The translations under genes were made by a program, and so were the position numbers. The notes beneath the pieces are model-generated. The model saw only the letters and a program-made list of their open reading frames with translations. It was not told where the DNA came from and did no database searches. From Corynebacterium ulceribovis DSM 45146 (lineage in GTDB: Bacteria; Actinomycetota; Actinomycetes; Mycobacteriales; Mycobacteriaceae), in contig NZ_AQUY01000001.1 in NCBI RefSeq assembly GCF_000372445.1, forward strand, positions 497,449-561,448: 64,000 nucleotides of DNA, read 5' to 3'. Positions 1-8,814 of the stretch are shown piece after piece; positions within the stretch are counted from its first letter, which is position 1; the number at the start of each line of letters is the position of its first letter.

Positions 1-383
1 GCGATAGCATCACCGGTGGTTAGTGGACGCAGGAAACGTTCGCACTGTTCCTCATTGGCGAACTTGCGCAGGTATGGCACAACAAGGTCGTTGATGGTGC
101 CGATGCCGACGATGATGGAGCCGCAGTCTGCCTGGGCGAACTCTTCGGCGAGGATCTGGTTGTAGCGGAAGTCGTTCATATCGGAGCCGCCAAACTTTTC
201 TGGGGCAGCGAAACCGATCAGGCCGAGCTCACCGGCCTGCTTGTAGAAGGAGCGGTCGATGTATGCCTGCTCTTCCCACTTAGCAACGTGTGGTTTGACA
301 TCTTTGGCCACGAAGTCGCGCACCATGTCGCGGAACATATCGTGTTCTTCGGTGAAAATGGTGCGAGGTAGGAAGTCCCGCAT
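1..383 (-). CDS. Acyl-CoA dehydrogenase, N-terminal part (cut by window edge)
   Basis: The reverse strand from an ATG at 383 reads 127 codons and runs off the window start without a stop. The segment is an acyl-CoA dehydrogenase N-terminal helical domain: an opening MRDFLPR, then FRDMVRDFVAKDVKPH, GELGLIGFAAPEKFGGS near residues 60-76 and GIGTINDLVVPYLRKFA further on, typical of the alpha-helical substrate-binding half. A GAGGAGAGA ribosome site lies just upstream. The family oxidises acyl-CoA to enoyl-CoA with FAD and passes electrons to ETF. The FAD-binding and catalytic-base regions lie outside the window, so chain-length specificity cannot be judged. A second full-length family member sits at 49349. 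Confidence 0.85.
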   Translation of the reverse strand, partial: MRDFLPRTIFTEEHDMFRDMVRDFVAKDVKPHVAKWEEQAYIDRSFYKQAGELGLIGFAAPEKFGGSDMNDFRYNQILAEEFAQADCGSIIVGIGTINDLVVPYLRKFANEEQCERFLRPLTTGDAI

Positions 384-547
384 TGGTCTCTCCTCAAAGC
401 TAGGGATTCGCCAGTCCGGCGAGCTATCAAGATGTGACTGAAACACAACCAACAAGAAAATGTGTCGTGTGTCTCACAGCGTCTGACTTCCATTATGAAC
501 AAAATTATTAACACTTCGCTAGGTTTCGCGAAAATAGTTACAAAAAT

Positions 548-577
548 GGGTGCAGACAGCCGAAACTGCCTACACCC
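548..577 (-). terminator. Rho-independent terminator after the hydrolase gene
   Basis: On the reverse strand GGGTGTAGGCAG (577-566) pairs with CTGTCTGCACCC (559-548) across a six-base loop, allowing two G-U pairs, and is followed at once by ATTTTTG. It lies 45 bases past the stop of the gene ending at 622. Confidence 0.7.
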
Positions 578-621
578 CTTAATGAAGCCCAACTGGAGAC
601 GAGCTCCCGAACCGCTGCGCG

Positions 622-1380
622 CTACTTCCAGAACCCTGCCAGCAGAGAGTTCACCAAGTCTGCCTGCTGCACGGTCACCAGGTGTGCCGCTGGGTCAATG
701 GTCACCATGCGGGACCCGACAATGCCCGAGCGCACCCGATTAACAGCCTCCAGCGGTGTCGACGGATCGGTCTGCCCCGCGATAACCAGCGTCGGGGCGT
801 TGACCCGCGCCAAAAAGGCCGACGAGTCGAACTGTGCCAACGCATGGCAGCAACCGGCGTAACCTGCGTCCGAAGTAGCCACAATCGCGTTGTAGAACTC
901 CTGCACAATCTCTGGGTTTCGCTGGGCCCACGTTGGGGTGAACCAGCGCGCTACCACTCCGTCTGCCAGCGCCTGAGTGCCTTCTTTTTCCACCAATTCC
1001 GCTTTGTCCAGCCAGTCGCGGCGCTGCCCAAAGCGGGTGGTGGTAGAGATGGCGGTCAATGTTTCCGTGCGATCTGGGTATGCCTGCGCAAAGTACTGTG
1101 CCACGGCGCCGCCAAGGGAAATTCCGGTGATATTGGCCCGTTGCACTCCCAATTCGTCAAGAAGCGAAACGACGTCTTCGGCGAGCTCGTCGATGCTGTA
1201 CGGTTCGGCGGGCGCTGGGGACTGGCCATGTCCGCGCAGGTCAACGGTGATCATCCGGAAGCGGTCGCTGAGTGCGTCCGTCTGCCATTTCCACATGTCG
1301 CGGGTGGCGCCGAGGCTCGGCAGCAGCACCACGACCGGTGCGTCGTCCGGACCGACAATGTCGTAGCTCAGGCTAGTCAT
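622..1380 (-). CDS. Alpha/beta hydrolase, 3-oxoadipate enol-lactonase (PcaD)-like
   Basis: 252 residues with a standard alpha/beta-hydrolase layout: oxyanion-hole segment VVLLPSLGATRDMW near residue 20, DLRGHGQS at 47-54, nucleophile elbow GISLGG with Ser88, probable acid Asp205 (GQTDPSTP) and catalytic His233 (DPAAHLV). Size and the LGATRDMW and DLRGHG segments match the PcaD group, which opens the enol-lactone of 3-oxoadipate in the beta-ketoadipate pathway. No other pca gene is visible, so the substrate is inferred. The start is the ATG at 1380, preceded by AGGAG; an upstream in-frame extension to 1494 is not needed. It overlaps the stop of the preceding DUF5997 gene by 8 bases, so the two are probably translationally coupled. 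Confidence 0.75.
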   Translation of the reverse strand: MTSLSYDIVGPDDAPVVVLLPSLGATRDMWKWQTDALSDRFRMITVDLRGHGQSPAPAEPYSIDELAEDVVSLLDELGVQRANITGISLGGAVAQYFAQAYPDRTETLTAISTTTRFGQRRDWLDKAELVEKEGTQALADGVVARWFTPTWAQRNPEIVQEFYNAIVATSDAGYAGCCHALAQFDSSAFLARVNAPTLVIAGQTDPSTPLEAVNRVRSGIVGSRMVTIDPAAHLVTVQQADLVNSLLAGFWK

Positions 1381-1765
1381 TGGAGTTCTCCTGGGTTGTG
1401 GCCTCCGCTCCGTCGGTCTGGGCTTCGGCACGCTGCTGCGCCATCGACTCGCGCGCCTTGGCCAACCATTCTGGGGCTTCGACCAGCAGTTCATTAATCT
1501 CTGCGGTAGTCAGCGCCTTATCCATGTCGTTGCGCTTGAGGGCAGTGATAGTAATGCCAAGTTTTTGTGCCACTACCGGCCGCGGGTGCGGTCCTTCGCG
1601 GCGCAGGGTCTGCAGCCACTCAGGTGGATCGGTCTGCAGCTGCTGGAACTGCTCCCGACTGATGGCTGATTCTTGGAACTCAGCGGGCGTTGCTGGCAGG
1701 AAAATGCCAAGCTTTTTCGCGGCGGTCAGCGGCTTCATGGCTTGGGCGGAAGGTTCATTGCTCAC
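1373..1765 (-). CDS. DUF5997 family protein
   Basis: 130 residues from a GTG start at 1765. The N-terminal segment KPLTAAKKLGIFLPATP, followed by FQ...IS and later GPHPRPVVAQKLGI, is recognisable as the small actinobacterial DUF5997 family. The body is helical and hydrophilic with no signal peptide or membrane segment; the tail (from about residue 105) is rich in Glu, Gln, Thr and Ala. Function is unknown. GTG is preferred over the ATG at 1738 because family members carry a few residues before the KPLTAAKKLG block and because TACCGT sits exactly 7 bases upstream, giving a leaderless start. The gene is coupled to the downstream hydrolase and divergent from the LysR-domain gene. Confidence 0.75.
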   Translation of the reverse strand: MSNEPSAQAMKPLTAAKKLGIFLPATPAEFQESAISREQFQQLQTDPPEWLQTLRREGPHPRPVVAQKLGITITALKRNDMDKALTTAEINELLVEAPEWLAKARESMAQQRAEAQTDGAEATTQENSND

Positions 1766-1772
1766 ACCATCG

Positions 1773-1782
1773 ACGGTAGCAT
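1773..1782. promoter_or_regulatory. Overlapping divergent -10 boxes, both leaderless
   Basis: TACCGT on the reverse strand (1778-1773) and TAGCAT on the forward strand (1777-1782) share two bases. Each is followed by exactly 7 bases and then a start codon (GTG at 1765 reverse, ATG at 1790 forward). No Shine-Dalgarno sequence is present on either side. Confidence 0.55.
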
Positions 1783-1789
1783 TACCAGC

Positions 1790-2521
1790 ATGGAACCGAA
1801 CGCAGTTGACCCAACTGAGACGCTGCGCATTGCGTATGCGCCTGGCGTGGTGCCCGATAAATGGCTGCGCCGACACCGCGACCGCTTCCCGCAGCTGCGG
1901 TTGGAGGCCTTCCCCGATGACAATCCGCTGGTTGCGGTGCGCAGCGGCCGTGCGGATATGTGTTTGGCTAGGGAACCTCTTGTTGACGAAAACAGCTGCG
2001 CAGACCTGCACCGAGTTGAGCTCTATGACGAGGCAGCTGGCGTAGCGGCGGAGAAAGAGCATCCGTTGGCGGCCTTTGCTGACGGGGAAGTGGTCAGCAA
2101 CGCGGAGCTGGCGGATGAAATGGTGTTGCTGCCGGCGCTGGCCGAAGGGGAGCCGGTCGATGTTGCGGCGGTGCGAGACATGCTGCCGGTGGTGGCAACT
2201 GGTGCGGGGATTGCGTTTGCACCGCGGCCGCTGCTGCGGCAACTTGCTGGCCGGAAAGTGGTGCACCGCGAGCATCTGGAGGGGTCAACCACGCGAATTG
2301 TGCTGCTGTGGCCGAAGGATTCTGATGACGACATTCGACAGGATTTCGTGGGAACTGTCCGCGGACGCACGGCGAATTCGGCGCGAAATGCGGTGCCGGC
2401 GAAGTCATCTCGGGTGAAGAAGCCGGCTTCAAAGCAGGCTGCGGAGACTCGTCGTCGGCGTGGCCAGGGCGCCAAGGGAAGTTTCGGTAAAACACGAGGT
2501 AGACGGGGTAAACGCCGATAG
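1790..2521 (+). CDS. LysR-type substrate-binding domain protein without DNA-binding domain
   Basis: 243 residues. From residue about 12 (LRIAYAPGVVPDKWLRR) it reads as the effector-binding half of a LysR regulator: RFPQLRLEAF, then a VRSGRADMCLAREP block, an ELYDEAAGVAAEKEHPLA segment and GAGIAFAPRPLLRQLAGR near the end. The usual N-terminal helix-turn-helix is absent, since the protein begins directly at the first strand of this domain. The last 50 or so residues form a strongly basic Lys/Arg/Ser tail (RRRRGQGAKG, GRRGKRR), which could bind nucleic acid. Divergent from the DUF5997 gene with 24 bases between starts. Ligand and target are unknown; a regulator role is inferred only. Confidence 0.7.
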   Translation: MEPNAVDPTETLRIAYAPGVVPDKWLRRHRDRFPQLRLEAFPDDNPLVAVRSGRADMCLAREPLVDENSCADLHRVELYDEAAGVAAEKEHPLAAFADGEVVSNAELADEMVLLPALAEGEPVDVAAVRDMLPVVATGAGIAFAPRPLLRQLAGRKVVHREHLEGSTTRIVLLWPKDSDDDIRQDFVGTVRGRTANSARNAVPAKSSRVKKPASKQAAETRRRRGQGAKGSFGKTRGRRGKRR

Positions 2522-2701
2522 GTTAGCAAACGTTTATCTGGGGTTAGCGTTTGTTCATCTAACAACCATGTCATTTCAACGTCGGGGCTCTAGGTTGGGG
2601 AGTGTCCGGCATGGGGAAGATGTCGGATGGACCGGAAAGAAAAGGGAGCCACGTGCATACCAACTCCTCGACCACTGACCACACCTCGGAAGCAACTTTC
2701 G

Positions 2702-2710
2702 AGGAGGTGA
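2702..2710 (+). promoter_or_regulatory. Perfect Shine-Dalgarno AGGAGGTGA ahead of phoH
   Basis: AGGAGGTGA matches the 16S tail over nine bases, but lies 14 bases before the likely phoH ATG (2725). It is better spaced for the out-of-frame GTG codons at 2714/2717, which open 24-25 codons ending at TGA 2786-2788. Confidence 0.5.
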
Positions 2711-2724
2711 TTCGTGGTGAAGAG

Positions 2725-4053
2725 ATGGCCACCACGAACACCGAAACTAAGCTGCGCACCTATGTCCTCGACACGTCGGTGCTGCTGAGTGACCCAAACG
2801 CCCTCCGAAAGTTTGCCGAGCACGTCGTTGTGCTGCCGCTGGTTGTCATCAGCGAACTCGAAGGCAAACGCCACCACCCAGAACTCGGCTGGTTCGCCCG
2901 CACTGCGCTGCGCCACTTAGAAGAGCTACGCCGCACCCACGGCCGGCTCGACCTGCCGGTGCCGGTCAATGAAACCGGTGGCATGCTGCAGGTGGAACTG
3001 AACCACACCGACCCCTCCGTCTTGCCGGTCGGTTTCCGTACCGACGCCAACGACCACCGCATTTTGGCCTGCGCCCTGAACCTGCGCGCTGAGGGGCAAG
3101 ACTGTGTCCTGGTGACTAAAGACATCCCGCTGCGTGTTAAAGCCGGTTCCGTCGGCTTGCCAGCGGATGAATACCACGCGCAGGACGTAGTGCTGACTGG
3201 CTACACCGGTATGGCAGATGTTGCGGTAGCTGATGAGGAAATCGACTTCCTCTACCGTGATGGCGTGGTGTTCCTCGACGGTCGCTTCACCGACCGCGAC
3301 GAATTAGTTTCTGACTTGCCGACCCACTGTGGTGTCAAGCTGGCCGGTGGTACGAAGTCGGCACTAGGCCGAGTGCAAGCAGACGGTTCGGTGCAACTGG
3401 TGCGAGATTCGGAAGCATTCGGGGTGCGGGGGCGCTCCGCGGAGCAGCGCGTTGCATTGGACTTGTTGCTTGACGACGAAGTCGGCATTGTCTCGCTCGG
3501 CGGCCGCGCTGGTACCGGCAAATCGGCACTGGCGCTGTGCGCAGGTCTTGAAGCTGTGCTGGAACGCGGCAAGCACCGCAAGATTGTGGTGTTCCGTCCG
3601 CTGTACGCAGTTGGCGGCCAAGACCTTGGCTACCTGCCGGGCAGCGAAAGTGAAAAGATGAACCCGTGGGCGCAGGCCGTGTACGACACATTGGAAGGTT
3701 TGGTTAGCCCGAATGTCATGGAGGAAATCCAGGACCGCGGAATGCTGGAAGTCTTGCCACTGACGCACATTCGCGGCCGAAGCCTGCATGACAGCTATGT
3801 CATCGTGGATGAAGCGCAGTCGCTCGAGCGCAATGTGCTGCTGACGGTGTTGTCCCGCTTGGGGGCAAATTCCCGAGTGGTGCTGACTCACGATGTTGCC
3901 CAGCGGGACAACCTTCGGGTTGGGCGCCATGATGGTGTTCAGGCGGTTATTGAAAAGCTCAAAGGCAATGAACTGTTTGCGCACGTTATGCTGCGTCGCT
4001 CGGAGCGTTCCAAGATTGCGGAATTGGTAACCGACCTGCTTGAGCGCGGGTAG
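2725..4053 (+). CDS. PhoH-family ATPase with N-terminal PIN domain (PhoH2)
   Basis: 442 residues from the ATG at 2725. Residues about 10-150 are a PIN nuclease domain, opening [12 protein letters not shown] with the acidic Asp16, then [14 protein letters not shown] and later [13 protein letters not shown] and [13 protein letters not shown] linker leads to a PhoH ATPase with Walker A GRAGTGKS near residues 260-267 and Walker B VIVDEAQS near 357, followed by [13 protein letters not shown]-PhoH fusions of mycobacteria are sequence-dependent RNA helicase/RNases. The frame stays open upstream to 2602, so a GTG at 2653 (after GGAG) would add 24 residues. The gene stands alone, upstream of a GNAT gene in the same direction. 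Position next to fum and glpX matches mycobacterial phoH2. Confidence 0.88.
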   Translation: MATTNTETKLRTYVLDTSVLLSDPNALRKFAEHVVVLPLVVISELEGKRHHPELGWFARTALRHLEELRRTHGRLDLPVPVNETGGMLQVELNHTDPSVLPVGFRTDANDHRILACALNLRAEGQDCVLVTKDIPLRVKAGSVGLPADEYHAQDVVLTGYTGMADVAVADEEIDFLYRDGVVFLDGRFTDRDELVSDLPTHCGVKLAGGTKSALGRVQADGSVQLVRDSEAFGVRGRSAEQRVALDLLLDDEVGIVSLGGRAGTGKSALALCAGLEAVLERGKHRKIVVFRPLYAVGGQDLGYLPGSESEKMNPWAQAVYDTLEGLVSPNVMEEIQDRGMLEVLPLTHIRGRSLHDSYVIVDEAQSLERNVLLTVLSRLGANSRVVLTHDVAQRDNLRVGRHDGVQAVIEKLKGNELFAHVMLRRSERSKIAELVTDLLERG

Positions 4054-4083
4054 GTAAACTGATTTTCTACTGAGAATAGAAGC

Positions 4084-4114
4084 ACCGACTTCGGGGGATT
4101 TTTGCGAAGTCGGT
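4084..4114 (+). terminator. Perfect 10-bp hairpin between phoH and the GNAT gene
   Basis: ACCGACTTCG (4084-4093) and CGAAGTCGGT (4105-4114) are perfect inverted repeats around an 11-base loop. The T run (4127-4131) is 12 bases past the stem, so this is either a weak terminator of phoH or a 5'-leader structure of the next gene. Confidence 0.45.
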
Positions 4115-4149
4115 GGACGGCGACGGTCTTTTTAGGAAAGCTGGTCAGC

Positions 4150-4785
4150 ATGTCAGAAAATGCGAAACGGGCCTACACCATTCGACCAATGGTGGCCGAG
4201 GACTATCCGCAAGTAGAAGCAATCTATGAGCATGGCCTAGATAGTGGCCACGCCTCATGGGAGCATTCCGCGCCGAGCTGGGAAGAATTCGAGCAGCTCA
4301 AGCGAATGGAACTGTGCTTCGTCGCCGAGGAAACCGGCACGGAAAACGAGGGCAAAATCCTGGGCTGGTGCTCGGGCTCCTCAATTTCCAAGCGAAAAAT
4401 CTTCAACGGCGTCATTGAAGACTCCATCTACATCCATCCGGATGGGCAAGGCATGGGCCTCGCCCGTGCGCTGCTGCAGCACCTCATCGACACCGCCGCC
4501 GAACAGGGGATCTGGGCGCTACATTCGTGGGTGTTTCCAGAAAACGTTGGCTCGCTGATGCTGCACCGCAAGCTCGGTTTCCGAGAGGTGGGCACCTACC
4601 ACCACCTGGCAAAGATGACCTATGGTCCGATGGCAGGGCAGTGGCGCGACATCATCATCCTGGAAAAGCTCCTAGAAAAGCCAGAAGAAGCTGCGCTGCG
4701 TAAAGCTGCTGAAGAAGCCGAAGCCGCTGGTGACCCGTTGCCGGCAAACCGCCTCGACGAAGTGGGCGAAGAGCTCGGCCACTAG
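4150..4785 (+). CDS. GNAT-family N-acetyltransferase, phosphinothricin-acetyltransferase-like
   Basis: 211 residues. It opens YTIRPMVAEDYPQVEAIYEHGL, then W(C)SGSS and EDSIYIHPDGQGMGLARALLQHL near residues 95-115, which holds the Q-x-x-G-x-G acetyl-CoA loop, and HRKLGFREVGTYHHLA near 140-155, all as in the Pat/Bar branch of GNAT enzymes that acetylate amino groups of small amino-acid-like molecules. A helical Ala/Glu-rich tail of about 35 residues (EEAALRKAAEEAEAAG) follows the domain. The ATG at 4150 is chosen over the earlier ATG at 4102 because AGGAAAG lies just upstream and the domain begins right after. The real acceptor substrate is unknown; Pat-like homologues often acetylate methionine sulfoximine or related compounds. 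Confidence 0.8.
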   Translation: MSENAKRAYTIRPMVAEDYPQVEAIYEHGLDSGHASWEHSAPSWEEFEQLKRMELCFVAEETGTENEGKILGWCSGSSISKRKIFNGVIEDSIYIHPDGQGMGLARALLQHLIDTAAEQGIWALHSWVFPENVGSLMLHRKLGFREVGTYHHLAKMTYGPMAGQWRDIIILEKLLEKPEEAALRKAAEEAEAAGDPLPANRLDEVGEELGH

Positions 4786-4813
4786 CCACTAGCCGCTAAT
4801 CGGCCACTAGGTG

Positions 4814-6370
<1,557 letters not shown>

Positions 6371-6385
6371 CCCCCGGAATTGGGT

Positions 6386-6553
6386 TTATTGAACTTCCAT
6401 GGCGGCAAGCTCTTCATCGGAGGTGCCTGCGGAGGTGCCGAGCACGCCACTGCTGTGGTCCGGATTGCGGTTCAAACTCAGCACCGCAATCGCTAAACCG
6501 CCCCACACCGCGGCCATGAACAGCACCATCATCACTATTGCTGTGGTTGTCAT
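6386..6553 (-). CDS. metS: MetS-type small subunit of NSS amino-acid importer (copy 1)
   Basis: A 55-residue protein: MTTTAIVMMVLFMAAVWGG begins one transmembrane helix (about residues 5-26), followed by LNRNPDHSSG and an acidic tail ending ELAAMEVQ. This is the form of the small MetS subunit needed with MetP for sodium-coupled methionine (and alanine) uptake in Corynebacterium glutamicum. It starts 17 bases after the stop of the transporter gene with AAAGGAA before the ATG, so the two form one operon. The copy at 8638 has identical length and a near-identical end (VLAAMETQ), which supports both being real despite their size. Confidence 0.85.
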   Translation of the reverse strand: MTTTAIVMMVLFMAAVWGGLAIAVLSLNRNPDHSSGVLGTSAGTSDEELAAMEVQ

Positions 6554-6570
6554 TGTCGGGTTCCTTTCGC

Positions 6571-8334
6571 TTATCGACGCACTGGGGCGGTTTTTTGCGT
6601 GGTGGCGGAATGTGCCTCGGGGGCTGCCGCACCAAGCTCGGCTGGGGTGTTAAAGTCCAGATATTCAGTCGCCTGGGTATCAAGGTGACGCTGCACTTCC
6701 TCGCCGGTGGCTAGGATGCGTCGCTCGATATGAGCAGCGGATGCTGTGTGCTTACGGGCCGGATGCGCAGGGACGCGGAAGTCGGCAGTCACACCGAAGT
6801 CGGAGCCCGGTGGGCCATCAAGCTCATGCTCGCCGCGCCATGGCAGCACGCTCAGGACAACAGCTGCGACGGTGATAGTGGCCAAAACGCCCCAGCCGTA
6901 GAGATTGATCTGAGCGTTGGAGTAGCCCTCGTAGTTGCTTTGCAGGAGCTTGACCAGTTCGTCCAGCAGAATAATGCCCAACACCACTGGGGTGATATGC
7001 ACCACGCACATGCGCCAGAGTATGCCGACTTTAAAGGACGAGACGGAGTTCAGGTGCATGCCGAACTCGGTTGTGCGCCGCAGAATCCAGTCGAGCACCA
7101 CAATGCCCAGGATAGCGACGGAAACAATGCCAATGTGGTTCGTCCACTTATCCATAATGTCGAGCGCCACCACACCAGAGGTCGGCGCGAACAGCACAAT
7201 CGAGGAAATAGCGGCGGTGCCACCAATGCCAAGCACTGCAGGTACGCGACCAATCTTCAGCTTGTCCTGTGCGCAGGACACCGTCACTTCTACCAGAGAC
7301 ATCAACGACGTGACACCGGCAATCGCCAGCGACAGGAAGAAAAGAATACCGAAGATCGGACCAATTCCAGCAGGTAGCTGCGAGATTACGGCAGGGAAGG
7401 CGACAAACGCCAAGCCGATACCGTTGGTGACGACATCATTGATGCCCACGCCATTGGCCTGAGCGATAAAGCCCAGTGCAGAGAACACGCCAACACCAGC
7501 AAGCAGCTCGAAAGAAGAGTTCGCTAGGCCGGTGACCAGAGCAGAGCCGGTCAGGTTCGTGCGCGGTTTGAGGTAGGAGGCGTAGGTCAGCTGGATACCG
7601 AAGGCGACGGACAGGGAGAAGAAAATCTGCCCATAGGCCGCCAACCAGACGCCAGAGTCGCGCAGCGCGGACCATTCTGGCGTGAAGAAGGCGTTGAGAC
7701 CGGTGATCGCGCCGGGCAGCGTGAGCGAGTAGACGACCACGATGAAGAACAAAATGCCAAGGAGTGGGATGAAAATGAGGGAGAGCTTCCCGACGCCTTT
7801 ATCCACACCAAGCGCGGAAACTGCCAGCACACCTACCCACACAAGCACCAACGCGATGGTGATGGATGGGACGAAGTCGAAGGTGTTCAAGGCGGAAGCA
7901 TCGACCTGGAGGAAGTCTTCGAAGAAGTAAGTTTCTGGGCTCGCACCCCACGCTTGCGTGACGGACTTTCCGGTGTAGAGGAAAGCCCACGCAATGATGA
8001 CCGCGTAATAGACGGTGATGAAGAAACAGATGCCGAAGTGGATCCAGCCAACTGGTTCGGCGAAGCGGTTGATCCGCCGGAATACCTTGGGGGAGGAGCC
8101 GCGGAAGCGGTGGCCGAGGGCATAGTCCAGAAAGAGCAGTGGGATACCGGCGCTTAAGAGCGCACACAGGTACGGGATGAGGAAGGCGCCGCCCCCGGCT
8201 TCGTAAGCGACGTAAGGGAAGCGCCAAATATTGCCAAGGCCCACAGCGGAGCCGATGGCAGCGAAGAGGAAAGCGGTACGGGAGGAAAAGACCTCGCGGT
8301 GTTGAGGTCGTTCCGCGCCAGTGGTGGTGGCCAT
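6571..8334 (-). CDS. metP: NSS-family sodium-dependent amino-acid transporter, MetP-like (copy 1)
   Basis: 587 residues with the neurotransmitter:sodium-symporter signature at the N-terminus: SRTAFLFAAIGSAVGLGNIW, RFPYVAYEAGGGAFLIPY, then about 12 helices. The helix 1 break carrying the substrate and Na+ sites (AIGSAVGLGNIWRFP) is intact. A cytoplasmic tail of about 100 residues follows the last helix and contains GPPGSDFGVTADF. C. glutamicum MetP imports methionine and alanine with MetS; this copy is paired with its own metS. The frame is open to a TTG at 8346, but the ATG at 8334 is preferred because copy 2 has the matching TTCCATG context. It is paralogous to the transporter at 8815; which copy is the true MetP orthologue cannot be settled by eye. 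Confidence 0.85.
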   Translation of the reverse strand: MATTTGAERPQHREVFSSRTAFLFAAIGSAVGLGNIWRFPYVAYEAGGGAFLIPYLCALLSAGIPLLFLDYALGHRFRGSSPKVFRRINRFAEPVGWIHFGICFFITVYYAVIIAWAFLYTGKSVTQAWGASPETYFFEDFLQVDASALNTFDFVPSITIALVLVWVGVLAVSALGVDKGVGKLSLIFIPLLGILFFIVVVYSLTLPGAITGLNAFFTPEWSALRDSGVWLAAYGQIFFSLSVAFGIQLTYASYLKPRTNLTGSALVTGLANSSFELLAGVGVFSALGFIAQANGVGINDVVTNGIGLAFVAFPAVISQLPAGIGPIFGILFFLSLAIAGVTSLMSLVEVTVSCAQDKLKIGRVPAVLGIGGTAAISSIVLFAPTSGVVALDIMDKWTNHIGIVSVAILGIVVLDWILRRTTEFGMHLNSVSSFKVGILWRMCVVHITPVVLGIILLDELVKLLQSNYEGYSNAQINLYGWGVLATITVAAVVLSVLPWRGEHELDGPPGSDFGVTADFRVPAHPARKHTASAAHIERRILATGEEVQRHLDTQATEYLDFNTPAELGAAAPEAHSATTQKTAPVRR

Positions 8335-8637
8335 GGAAGTGTCCAATACGTTCTCGGGTACGCACGTTCAGATGAATGTGTTGGAGCATACGGTATGTGA
8401 CGCGGGTCTCACATTGCAGGAAAAAGCGTAAAAGTTTTACCAAAGAAACTATGTGAAATGTGTGAACCACCAGTTGCAAAACTAAAACCGCAGGTCACTA
8501 AAAACCCTGCCAGGCTAATGGCTCACTCAATGCCTGCCCAATACGTCAAAAAGCAAACCACCGTTGCAACTGCAACGGGGCAGTAACAACGGTGGTGCGG
8601 AAGGAGGGGTGCTACGTAAACCGCAGCAGCTGGGAAA
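8335..8637. other. Intergenic region between the two metPS pairs
   Basis: Holds the terminator of copy 2 (8557-8596) and, toward 8335, the AT-rich upstream region of copy 1. TGTGA and TCACA occur at 8396-8413 with an 8-base spacer, which does not fit a GlxR site (6). No ORF here looks coding. Confidence 0.6.
8557..8596 (-). terminator. Terminator of the metP-metS copy 2 operon
   Basis: ACCACCGTTG and CAACGGTGGT form a perfect 10-bp stem; on the reverse strand it is followed by TTTGCTTTTTGACG. It lies about 40 bases past the metS stop. Confidence 0.8.
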
Positions 8638-8805
8638 CTACTGGGTTTCCATCGCAGCGAGCACCTCATCGGTGGCGTTCGGGTCGGAGCCGAGTACGCC
8701 GGCGGCCTCATCAGGGTTGCGCATCAAGTACACGACGGCCAGGGCAAGTCCGCCCCAGATAACCACGATGAACAGGACCATCATCAAAATTGCGGAAGTA
8801 GTCAT
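8638..8805 (-). CDS. metS: MetS-type small subunit of NSS amino-acid importer (copy 2)
   Basis: 55 residues: MTTSAILMMVLFIVVIWGG begins a single transmembrane helix, then YLMRNPDEAAGVLGSDPN and an acidic tail ending VLAAMETQ. Same length and layout as the copy at 6386, with conserved MMVLF, WGGLA, RNPD, GVLG and LAAME segments. It begins 9 bases after the stop of its transporter gene with AAAGGTG upstream and is closed by a strong terminator, so it is the last gene of a two-gene operon. The known partner role is stabilising or activating MetP in the membrane. Confidence 0.85.
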   Translation of the reverse strand: MTTSAILMMVLFIVVIWGGLALAVVYLMRNPDEAAGVLGSDPNATDEVLAAMETQ

Positions 8806-8814
8806 GATGCACCT

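Noticed and set aside
8334-8346. TTG at 8346 as start of metP copy 1
   Set aside because: The ATG at 8334 is in the same context as the ATG of copy 2 and gives a family-like N-terminus; TTG adds only four residues.
8396-8413. TGTGA-N8-TCACA upstream of metP copy 1 as a GlxR site
   Set aside because: GlxR sites use a 6-base spacer; here it is 8 and the central TA is absent.
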